63,923 nt of DNA. It comes from Verrucomicrobiota bacterium (GTDB taxonomy: Bacteria; Verrucomicrobiota; Verrucomicrobiia; Limisphaerales; Fontisphaeraceae). The stretch covers positions 1-63,923 of the forward strand of contig JBAXGN010000013.1 of assembly GCA_037139415.1 (NCBI GenBank), in the 5' to 3' direction. The translations under genes were made by a program, and so were the position numbers. Below the pieces are notes generated by a model, which saw only the letters and a list, made by a program, of their open reading frames with translations, was not told where the DNA came from and ran no database searches. This document shows, piece by piece, positions 8,415 through 17,100 of this stretch; within the stretch, counting starts at the first letter, position 1; each line of letters begins with the position of its first letter.

Positions 8415-11400
8415 CTACGGGACAAATAATGATGGAGATAATCCAGTTGGAATCACAATCCCATTGGGACATTGAAGTACAAGATTTCCATTCGGATCAA
8501 TAGCCATGTTAGGATTCGTGCATCCAGCTTTCTTAAGTTCTTTGCTAAACTGTTTCAGTACCTGGTTCTTAATTGCGTGAATATTTTTGCCCCAATATTT
8601 TTGAAGCTGATTTTGGGTGAGTCTGACACACTGTTTTGCCGCTGCTTTCAACGCTTGCTGCCTTGCAATGTTAGCCAAAGCAGCGCGCCCCATAGCAGTC
8701 TGTGCTGGCGACAGAATGCCTTCATAAGCGGTTAGTATCGTTTCGATCTGAACCGCATCTCCTGCTGCGATAGCCGTAGTAAGTTCAACTCCCGGTTCTT
8801 CTCCGAATGGATCAAGCCAATATACCGGATTATTCCGAACAAACTGGTAAAAATTAAGTCCTCCCTCTTCTTCGATAGGATCGTGGTTTAGCCATCGTTG
8901 CAATTCGGGATGATAAAACCGGTAACCATAATAACTTAATCCGGCGGTGCGATCACGTTCCTTGGAAGAGAACTTGAAGCGGCAAAGGTCCAGACCTGTC
9001 TGGGAGCGGATTGCGCCAAAGGGCGCGTAATCCAGTTCGAGCACTGTGGCCACCGTCCCGCCATCACTGCGTAGTGTGACAACATCCCCGCGATGATTGT
9101 TATGTGCGTAAAATGTACCGTTGGTCGTGGCACTCGCAGCATGGTGTGTCACCGCCACCAGCGTGCCAACGTCCCCAGCCAAGCCCACCCCACGGGTGAA
9201 GGTCTCGATCACCTGGCCGTTATCATTCAAAACGGCAATGATCTGCAAACCATCATACACATACATGCACTTATTGGTCACGCCGCCCCCCACTTCCAGT
9301 TTGGCCACCCGCCGCGACAACGCATCATACCAGTTTTGAAGCACCACCACGCCGTTGCTACTGACCCTTATCAGCCGGTCGGCCCAATCCCATTCATACT
9401 GCCAATTCACTACTCCGGTGTTCCAATTGGTCAAGGCCCCGTTGCCATCATGCCGGAAGTCTTCCACGCTTTGCTTGAAAACTGTGTTGGTCAACCGGCT
9501 TTGGTTCCCCGACACATCTGTCACCGTCACCACCAACTGGTTGGTGCCGGCTTCCAGCGGCACAAAGTTCAACACAAAAGTGCCGTCATTGGTGCTCACG
9601 CGCGCCCGCACCGCGCGACATTCGGCATAGGTTTGATACCATTTGTTGCTGCGCGGGCCGGGCGATACGGAACCGCTCACAGTGACCGAGTTGGTGGTGC
9701 TGGTGGAGGTGCAGACCAGTTCGTTATCCGAGTTATAAACCCGCCGCAACTGCCCTGGCGAACCGGTCCAGTTGCCCGCCTCGTCATATTCCCAGGCATT
9801 CGTCAGGACGCCCGTGATTACCTCATTGGTCAACTGGTTGGCAGCATCATAACTGTACTGGCTGACCTGGGTGCCGTTGGTGATGGCCAGGATTTGCCCG
9901 CTAGCATCCATCTGGTAGCCATACCTTTTGACTTCAGCAGTGCCGTTGCTGATAGTCAAGGACCGCAAGCGGTTTTCCAAGTCATACTCGTAATGCACTT
10001 GGTCCCCGTTGCCATAAAGCTTGTCCGTCAAGCCTTGCCCCGGCGCGTACCGATACCCGGCCTGGGCGGCCTGGACTCCATTGGTGCGCTGGATGACATT
10101 GGTCAGTTGATTCACGGGGTTGTAACGGTACTCGGTTTGCAGGCTGCCTGTAAAGCTCTGCAAGCCGGTAAGCTGGCGGTTGGTGACATTCCCCACGGCG
10201 TCAAACTGGTAATCCAGTTGATACTGCACGGCAGCAAAGCCGGGGATGTTGGTGAGGGTGCAGACCATGGACGTGGCCCGGTTCAAGGCATCATTGGTGA
10301 ACTGGAACACGGAGTATTCACTGGCCACATAGACTGGCTGTCCCAGCATGGTGTAGCCCAGTTCCATGACCGTCTGGTTGCCAACGCTGACGGTGGCAAG
10401 ACCGCCGAGCAGGTTGTAATCCAAACTGACCACCTGGCCATTGCCATTGGTCATGCGGGTCAGTTGGCCCCGGAATGAATACCCGTAGCCGGTGGTTTTG
10501 CCCAGCGGCGTAATCACCTGGCGCAATTGGGTCAGCCCGTTGGTCGGGGCATACTCGAACTGCTTCACCCGCGCCTGGCCCCCAACGTGGGTGATCAACT
10601 CGGATACTTGCTGCGCGCCATTATAATGAAACTCGGTGATCCGGTTCAGGGGATCGGTGACCTGCGATACCCGGCCCTCGACATCGTGAAGCAGATAGGT
10701 TGTCTGTCCAATCCGGTTGCGGATCAGTTCCGGTCCGCAACAGCCGTACTGGACATAGTTGCTGGTGGCATCGGGGAACACGGTGCTGGTGACGCGGTCC
10801 AGATCGTCACGGGTAAAGTTCAAGACCAGGCCCGTGTTTTGATTGGTGACGGACATCAGCCGGCCAATGGCGTCATGTTTTTTGCCAAGGCGGCTGCCAT
10901 CGGGGGCGATGGATTCGAGTTCGTAGCCGCTGGGACCGTACACCCAGGCATTAGAACGCCCCAAGGCATCGGTGACGTTGGTCAACTGACCGCTGCCACT
11001 ATATGCGAGGGTGGTGACCTGGTTCAACGCGTTGGTGACGGCTACCAATTGGTCCGCCTCATCGTAGCCCAAGTTAAGCGTTTGCCCCAAGGAGTTGGTG
11101 GTGGCGAGCAGGTTGTCGTGGGCGTCGTAGGCGTTGGTGACCGCTGAAACCAGCACCAAGCCGGTTTCCGGAATATTGGTATAAACCAGGGTGCGCAACA
11201 CATTATGGTGGGTATCGTAAACATGGTGAACTTGCAGGTTGGTCTGGCTGGTCGTCCAATCGAAGACCGCAGGCAAGACATCCAGCGCATACGCCACGGA
11301 AGTCAGGTTCATTTCCGCGTCGTAATCCGCTTCTGCCCACGGGTTGGCATAGTAGCCAGTACGCGCCGAGCCATTGACCCCGGCAAAGTAGAGCAGGTCG

Positions 11401-11807
11401 CCGCCCCGGTCGCCGCCCACGGTTTTCTTGGCAAAATACCAATCATTGCCGCCGGGATCTTTTATGCCGATGGGGCCTTCCTCCGTGCTGGCGTGATAAT
11501 AATACTCATGGACATGGCCGGAAGGGTCGGTGATGTTCATCAGAAATGCATCACCGAGCCATTCGGTGTTGGTGGTGTTGAGCATGGGGTAGGTGAAGGT
11601 GAGGGACTGGCCGTTGGGATAGGTGACACTCGCGGGCCAGAGATTGGTATTATAGGCAATGGTGGTGGTGAGCCCGCCCATGTCCGTAAGACTGGTCAGG
11701 GTGGATTGGGCATCGTACGCGAACCGGGCGGAACGGCCCAGCAACGGTGTTATTGGTGACCAACCCCGCCTCACTATACGCCAGCGCCAACGACCGGCCC
11801 ACGGCAT
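8415..11807 (-). CDS. RHS repeat protein copy A, core plus variable C-terminal tip
   Basis: RHS/YD-repeat protein, 1130 codons open, but homology starts only near base 11738 (GRSARFAYDAQ); before that the frame overlaps the 3' end of the 11650-13581 gene out of register. Together they are one gene split by a frameshift. More than 20 YD repeats (such as YDALSRRVAKLEVG) build the beta-cage, ending with the conserved core end FKFSSKERDRTAGLSYYGYR and WLDPFG. The tip, residues 1003-1130, is unique to this copy: an Ala-rich helical linker, then NIHAIKNQVLKQFSK and NMAIDPNGNLVLQ, a layout reminiscent of small nuclease-type polymorphic toxins with an HxxK motif. Toxin class is a guess. The immunity candidate follows after seven bases. 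Confidence 0.85.
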   Translation of the reverse strand: MPWAGRWRWRIVRRGWSPITPLLGRSARFAYDAQSTLTSLTDMGGLTTTIAYNTNLWPASVTYPNGQSLTFTYPMLNTTNTEWLGDAFLMNITDPSGHVHEYYYHASTEEGPIGIKDPGGNDWYFAKKTVGGDRGGDLLYFAGVNGSARTGYYANPWAEADYDAEMNLTSVAYALDVLPAVFDWTTSQTNLQVHHVYDTHHNVLRTLVYTNIPETGLVLVSAVTNAYDAHDNLLATTNSLGQTLNLGYDEADQLVAVTNALNQVTTLAYSGSGQLTNVTDALGRSNAWVYGPSGYELESIAPDGSRLGKKHDAIGRLMSVTNQNTGLVLNFTRDDLDRVTSTVFPDATSNYVQYGCCGPELIRNRIGQTTYLLHDVEGRVSQVTDPLNRITEFHYNGAQQVSELITHVGGQARVKQFEYAPTNGLTQLRQVITPLGKTTGYGYSFRGQLTRMTNGNGQVVSLDYNLLGGLATVSVGNQTVMELGYTMLGQPVYVASEYSVFQFTNDALNRATSMVCTLTNIPGFAAVQYQLDYQFDAVGNVTNRQLTGLQSFTGSLQTEYRYNPVNQLTNVIQRTNGVQAAQAGYRYAPGQGLTDKLYGNGDQVHYEYDLENRLRSLTISNGTAEVKRYGYQMDASGQILAITNGTQVSQYSYDAANQLTNEVITGVLTNAWEYDEAGNWTGSPGQLRRVYNSDNELVCTSTSTTNSVTVSGSVSPGPRSNKWYQTYAECRAVRARVSTNDGTFVLNFVPLEAGTNQLVVTVTDVSGNQSRLTNTVFKQSVEDFRHDGNGALTNWNTGVVNWQYEWDWADRLIRVSSNGVVVLQNWYDALSRRVAKLEVGGGVTNKCMYVYDGLQIIAVLNDNGQVIETFTRGVGLAGDVGTLVAVTHHAASATTNGTFYAHNNHRGDVVTLRSDGGTVATVLELDYAPFGAIRSQTGLDLCRFKFSSKERDRTAGLSYYGYRFYHPELQRWLNHDPIEEEGGLNFYQFVRNNPVYWLDPFGEEPGVELTTAIAAGDAVQIETILTAYEGILSPAQTAMGRAALANIARQQALKAAAKQCVRLTQNQLQKYWGKNIHAIKNQVLKQFSKELKKAGCTNPNMAIDPNGNLVLQCPNGIVIPTGLSPSLFVP

Positions 11808-13538
11808 CCACCAAGTTGGTCAGCCGCCAGGCAGCACCGCCGCCGTATTGCAGGGTGACGGCCTGGCCGTAACGATCCTCGATGCGTTCGAGGCGCTGGC
11901 CCAGATCGGTGCCGGTCTGGAAATACCAGCGCTCCTGGTTGCCATGAAATTCAAGGACAAAGTAATTATTGGTACGGTATAGTCGGTTCTGGTTCCAGAC
12001 ATCGAACGGCTCGTAGGTATTGTTGGTGGGGGTGAAGATTTGGACGAAACCGCCCGGCAGGTTGATCCAGACATTGCTTTCCGGGGTTTCGGTGAGGTAG
12101 CTGGCGAAGTTGAACTGCCATTTGGGACCAAAGGCGTAATAATTGACGTTGCTATACGTGGCCATGCGGGCGGTGGCGACGCGGTTATAGGCCAGTTGCA
12201 CTTCGAGGGCCGGCCCCACTGCCGGGGGATACCAGATGGGGCTGTCGAACAGCACCAGGTTGGCGTAGCTGGGATCAATCTGATACGCGGGAGCCCCGAC
12301 CCCAACATTTAGCCAGCGACGACCGCCACCACCACCGCACGCGGGACAGCCCGGTCCGGGGCCGCTGCCACCAAACATGCCGCCGAAGTTGCCGCCGAAA
12401 CTCCCGCCCGAACCACCCGCCCCGCCGCAACCAAAATTGCCAGGACCGTTTGGGGGATGCGGATCGGGCGGCGGCGCGCCGCAGCAACCGCCGCGCAACG
12501 CCCCGGCTGCGGCGTCACTCAACGTCCGCCCGGCCACCCGTTGACCCGGCACCGACAGCACCAGACCGGACCAGCGGTACAGGAATTGACCCAGCGTCCA
12601 GCGCATCCGCCCGTCATCCGGATCGAGCAGCTCCACCAAGTTGTCCGAAACCCGTTCCACCACCACAAAGTGGCCGGTTCGTTTGGGCTCTTTCGCCGAC
12701 TTTGGGCGGGACAACACCGCGAAGGCGCGCGGGGCGGGCGGCGGTTTGAGATACACCAGCAACGGGTGGCCGGGGCGCGCCTGGCGGCGCAGTTCCGCCA
12801 GCGTCACTTCCAGGACCTGGCCCCCGCCCAACCGGGCCAGTTCCCTGGCGGAATAACCGTCGGGATGTTCCGCCGGGCGCTTGGCCCACTCATACCGGGC
12901 ATACACTTTCGCCAGGGGAACGTTGCGCAGGGAGTCCCCCGCCGCGTTTTGCGAGGCGAGCGTGAGCGCGAGGGCTTTGGTGCCGCACCGACGGTTGGCA
13001 TCCTCGGCCAGCAACGCCTGCTGGTACACGCGGGTGTAGTTTTCGAGGAACTGCCGTTCCTGCCAGTTGTCGGCGGTCTCGGCCAAATGCCGCAACACGT
13101 CCCGCGCCGCCTCCAGACGGCCCGTGCGCGCATAAATATCCGGCAGGTAATGCAGCACTTTGCGGCGCAGTTCCACCGCGCCCGGATGCCGCTGCAACAG
13201 CGAGAGAAACCGTTCCTCCGCCGCGTCAAACTGCCCGCGATATTTGAGATAGCAGGCTTCGTGCAGTTCGGCTTCCGCCGCCCACGGGCTCTCGGGATGG
13301 TTCTGCCAGAGGCGGCGAAACGCCGCCACCGCGTCATCCCATTGGTGGCGGTTCCACAGCTCCATGGCCTCGCCCATCGCACGGTTATGCGCGGCGGTGA
13401 AATTGGTGCCCAGCGCCAACAGCATCCCGCCCCGCTCGCCCGCCTCGCGGATGGCCTCGACGCTGTAACCCCGTGCCGAGGGGGCCACCACATGCTGGCC
13501 CACCGGCTGGGCCGACCGGGCAGACTGGCCCCAGCCAC
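9331..13538. repeat. Large tandem duplication, left copy
   Basis: This segment matches 15128-19335 at a constant offset of 5797 bases with no indels. The encoded proteins are identical over this span and all nucleotide lines compared by eye were identical. Below 9331 the copies diverge first by scattered mostly silent changes (to about 8950) and then completely. Confidence 0.9.
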
Positions 13539-13581
13539 TTCCCGCGCAGGCAACCATGACAATCAAGATTTTGGTCTTCAT
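11650..13581 (-). CDS. RHS protein copy A, N-terminal part: C39 peptidase-like domain and Gly-rich linker
   Basis: 643 codons. Residues 1-24 are a signal peptide (MKTKILIVMVACAGSGWGQ). Residues ~60-195 are TPR-like helices (WDDAVAAFRRLWQNHPESPW, RLEAARDVL). Residues ~196-345 resemble a C39 bacteriocin-processing-type peptidase, with candidate triad Cys199 (RRCGTKAL), His304 (GHFVVVE) and Asp320 (LLDPDDG). A Gly/Cys-rich linker follows (~360-420), then the entry strands of the RHS shell (WLNVGVGAPAYQIDPSYANL onward). The frame leaves RHS register after AYSEAGLVTN near 11745; the remaining ~20 residues are nonsense. Relative to the expected YD repeat about two bases seem lost. The same lesion is present in copy B. 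Confidence 0.82.
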   Translation of the reverse strand: MKTKILIVMVACAGSGWGQSARSAQPVGQHVVAPSARGYSVEAIREAGERGGMLLALGTNFTAAHNRAMGEAMELWNRHQWDDAVAAFRRLWQNHPESPWAAEAELHEACYLKYRGQFDAAEERFLSLLQRHPGAVELRRKVLHYLPDIYARTGRLEAARDVLRHLAETADNWQERQFLENYTRVYQQALLAEDANRRCGTKALALTLASQNAAGDSLRNVPLAKVYARYEWAKRPAEHPDGYSARELARLGGGQVLEVTLAELRRQARPGHPLLVYLKPPPAPRAFAVLSRPKSAKEPKRTGHFVVVERVSDNLVELLDPDDGRMRWTLGQFLYRWSGLVLSVPGQRVAGRTLSDAAAGALRGGCCGAPPPDPHPPNGPGNFGCGGAGGSGGSFGGNFGGMFGGSGPGPGCPACGGGGGRRWLNVGVGAPAYQIDPSYANLVLFDSPIWYPPAVGPALEVQLAYNRVATARMATYSNVNYYAFGPKWQFNFASYLTETPESNVWINLPGGFVQIFTPTNNTYEPFDVWNQNRLYRTNNYFVLEFHGNQERWYFQTGTDLGQRLERIEDRYGQAVTLQYGGGAAWRLTNLVDAVGRSLALAYSEAGLVTNNTVAGPFRPVRVRCPIHPDQSYGHGRAHHHHCL

Positions 13582-13612
13582 AAATTATTCAAACCAGCGA
13601 GGTGCCGATCGG

Positions 13613-13709
13613 TCAATCTCCCCACACCGCATAAAAATTGTAAAGCTTGTCGGCCAGGCCCAGCCCCGGCGCGTAGAGACACTGCAAGTCGGCAATCTGG
13701 CGATTCAGC
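13613..13709 (-). pseudogene. RHS core scrap between R1 and copy A
   Basis: On the minus strand it reads LNRQIADLQCLYAPGLGLAD then KLYNFYAVWGD and a stop. The APGLGLADKLY part matches APGQGLTDKLY in the RHS core of both copies but is clearly diverged, so it derives from a different, older RHS gene. Confidence 0.65.
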
Positions 13710-13793
13710 AAGGGCATAAACTGGAATGGTTATCATTGTCCCCAGTGTTTGGTTCTTGGCTGGCGAGTTTTTAAGTCATTGGTCTAGTTTGAC
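13710..13793. repeat. Repeat R1, copy c
   Basis: Overlaps the stop codon of the putative immunity gene of RHS copy B (13784). More diverged than copies a and b, but alignable over the full length. Confidence 0.8.
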
Positions 13794-14176
13794 TCTTTCT
13801 TTTCCGGCATTAAAGGATAACCATCAGGTTGTGGAAATAGTTTCTGATTTTTTTTAAAAGGCTTTTCTTTCAAACAAATAGTATAATAATTATTTATAGT
13901 GAAATACAATATGGAATTAGGTGTGTACTGTGGAGGTATTGGTTTTATTTTGTAGTAATTAGTAGTTTTAGAATTAGCTATTGAAAAACCTGCAACATCA
14001 TCCGCTAGTGGAAATTTTTTTGAAGTGTTTGTTTCTATTCGAATTACTTTAGCACCGCAACTTACTACAATGGTGTCACCTGTGTCGTTATACAAAGAAA
14101 CACAAGGCATAGGCGTACATGCTATAAAAATACAAATGCAAAAAATATAGAAGCGCCATTTCATAAAGCCTAGCAT
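13784..14176 (-). CDS. Putative immunity protein for RHS tip B, membrane or exported
   Basis: The ATG at 14176 overlaps the RHS stop codon by one base (TAATG), a strong sign of translational coupling; the open frame extends further upstream but inside the RHS gene. The 130-residue product has an N-terminal hydrophobic segment (KWRFYIFCICIFIACTPMPC), a signal peptide or membrane anchor with a weak lipobox-like FIAC, followed by a beta-rich domain (DTGDTIVVSCGAKVIRIETN). It is markedly AT-rich compared with the RHS core. No family recognised. Role as immunity protein is inferred from position only; export would fit a toxin acting in the envelope. Confidence 0.6.
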   Translation of the reverse strand: MLGFMKWRFYIFCICIFIACTPMPCVSLYNDTGDTIVVSCGAKVIRIETNTSKKFPLADDVAGFSIANSKTTNYYKIKPIPPQYTPNSILYFTINNYYTICLKEKPFKKNQKLFPQPDGYPLMPEKKESN

Positions 14177-17100
14177 TACGGCCATGGATTTGGTGGGTTT
14201 GAATTTGGCCCTATTTCGAGCCAATTTCTTTCGTTATAGGTTCCGGAGAGAATTTCGGAATAAGTGATGGCAGATAAATGCAAAGGAAAATACAACGGAC
14301 CTAACACCTGACCCTGGTAAGTATGTTGTTTTTCATGCCACCCAACTGGCAGCCCATTATATCTATTTGTGTTTGACGGACCAAATCCTTTAGGATAGCA
14401 GACGACGTTACCGTACGTTGTAGCGTATCGACCTTGCATAAAGTGGTTTGTAAACTGAATAGAGTTATTTGCAAAACTTACTTTCGCCCCAAAAGGAAGT
14501 GCAATGCCACCCCACAGTACACCTACAGCAGTATTAGGCAAATTCCATATTTTCCCAAAAAAACCACCAATTGCATTACCCACTGCTGTGCCATCAAAAC
14601 CCAAATAATCAACGTAACAAATAGGATTATTGTTGCAAAAATAATACAAATTCAAACTTCCATTTTCTCCAATCGGATCCCGATTCACCCATCTCTGCAA
14701 CTCGGGATGATAAAACCGGAAGCCGTAATAATAAAGTCCCACACTTGCCTCACGTTCCTTGGAAGAGAACTTGAAGCGGCAAAGGTCCAAGCCCGTTTGA
14801 GAACGGATTGCGCCGAACGGCGCATAATCTAATTCGAGCACCGTGGCCACCGTGCCGCCATCACTGCGCAACGTGACAACATCCCCGCGATGATTGTTAT
14901 GCGCGTAAAATGTACCGTTGGTCGTGGTACTGGCAGCATGGTGTGTCACCGCCACCAGCGTGCCAATATCCCCGGCCAGTCCCACCCCGCGTGTGAAGGT
15001 CTCGATCACCTGGCCGTTATCATTCAACACGGCAATGATCTGCAAGCCATCATACAAGTACATGCATTTGTTCGTTATGCCTCCGCCCACTTCCAGTTTG
15101 GCAATACGCCGCGACATGGCATCGTACCAGTTTTGAAGCACCACCACGCCGTTGCTACTGACCCTTATCAGCCGGTCGGCCCAATCCCATTCATACTGCC
15201 AATTCACTACTCCGGTGTTCCAATTGGTCAAGGCCCCGTTGCCATCATGCCGGAAGTCTTCCACGCTTTGCTTGAAAACTGTGTTGGTCAACCGGCTTTG
15301 GTTCCCCGACACATCTGTCACCGTCACCACCAACTGGTTGGTGCCGGCTTCCAGCGGCACAAAGTTCAACACAAAAGTGCCGTCATTGGTGCTCACGCGC
15401 GCCCGCACCGCGCGACATTCGGCATAGGTTTGATACCATTTGTTGCTGCGCGGGCCGGGCGATACGGAACCGCTCACAGTGACCGAGTTGGTGGTGCTGG
15501 TGGAGGTGCAGACCAGTTCGTTATCCGAGTTATAAACCCGCCGCAACTGCCCTGGCGAACCGGTCCAGTTGCCCGCCTCGTCATATTCCCAGGCATTCGT
15601 CAGGACGCCCGTGATTACCTCATTGGTCAACTGGTTGGCAGCATCATAACTGTACTGGCTGACCTGGGTGCCGTTGGTGATGGCCAGGATTTGCCCGCTA
15701 GCATCCATCTGGTAGCCATACCTTTTGACTTCAGCAGTGCCGTTGCTGATAGTCAAGGACCGCAAGCGGTTTTCCAAGTCATACTCGTAATGCACTTGGT
15801 CCCCGTTGCCATAAAGCTTGTCCGTCAAGCCTTGCCCCGGCGCGTACCGATACCCGGCCTGGGCGGCCTGGACTCCATTGGTGCGCTGGATGACATTGGT
15901 CAGTTGATTCACGGGGTTGTAACGGTACTCGGTTTGCAGGCTGCCTGTAAAGCTCTGCAAGCCGGTAAGCTGGCGGTTGGTGACATTCCCCACGGCGTCA
16001 AACTGGTAATCCAGTTGATACTGCACGGCAGCAAAGCCGGGGATGTTGGTGAGGGTGCAGACCATGGACGTGGCCCGGTTCAAGGCATCATTGGTGAACT
16101 GGAACACGGAGTATTCACTGGCCACATAGACTGGCTGTCCCAGCATGGTGTAGCCCAGTTCCATGACCGTCTGGTTGCCAACGCTGACGGTGGCAAGACC
16201 GCCGAGCAGGTTGTAATCCAAACTGACCACCTGGCCATTGCCATTGGTCATGCGGGTCAGTTGGCCCCGGAATGAATACCCGTAGCCGGTGGTTTTGCCC
16301 AGCGGCGTAATCACCTGGCGCAATTGGGTCAGCCCGTTGGTCGGGGCATACTCGAACTGCTTCACCCGCGCCTGGCCCCCAACGTGGGTGATCAACTCGG
16401 ATACTTGCTGCGCGCCATTATAATGAAACTCGGTGATCCGGTTCAGGGGATCGGTGACCTGCGATACCCGGCCCTCGACATCGTGAAGCAGATAGGTTGT
16501 CTGTCCAATCCGGTTGCGGATCAGTTCCGGTCCGCAACAGCCGTACTGGACATAGTTGCTGGTGGCATCGGGGAACACGGTGCTGGTGACGCGGTCCAGA
16601 TCGTCACGGGTAAAGTTCAAGACCAGGCCCGTGTTTTGATTGGTGACGGACATCAGCCGGCCAATGGCGTCATGTTTTTTGCCAAGGCGGCTGCCATCGG
16701 GGGCGATGGATTCGAGTTCGTAGCCGCTGGGACCGTACACCCAGGCATTAGAACGCCCCAAGGCATCGGTGACGTTGGTCAACTGACCGCTGCCACTATA
16801 TGCGAGGGTGGTGACCTGGTTCAACGCGTTGGTGACGGCTACCAATTGGTCCGCCTCATCGTAGCCCAAGTTAAGCGTTTGCCCCAAGGAGTTGGTGGTG
16901 GCGAGCAGGTTGTCGTGGGCGTCGTAGGCGTTGGTGACCGCTGAAACCAGCACCAAGCCGGTTTCCGGAATATTGGTATAAACCAGGGTGCGCAACACAT
17001 TATGGTGGGTATCGTAAACATGGTGAACTTGCAGGTTGGTCTGGCTGGTCGTCCAATCGAAGACCGCAGGCAAGACATCCAGCGCATACGCCACGGAAGT

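Noticed and set aside
9121-10140. Regular direct repeats in RHS and beta-strand-repeat genes as a possible CRISPR array
   Set aside because: The periodicity is codon-level repetition of YD or PATR units; no identical repeats with unique spacers and no cas genes.
9093-10478. 461-codon plus-strand open frame antisense to RHS copy A (repeated at 14890-16275)
   Set aside because: Shadow frame of the repetitive GC-rich RHS core; composition (His/Gly/Ile/Val-rich, no domain) follows the opposite strand, and it duplicates with it.
12457-13719. 420-codon plus-strand open frame (and 392 codons at 18254-19432)
   Set aside because: Antisense to the C39/RHS N-terminal gene; Arg/His/Gln-rich with no recognisable fold.
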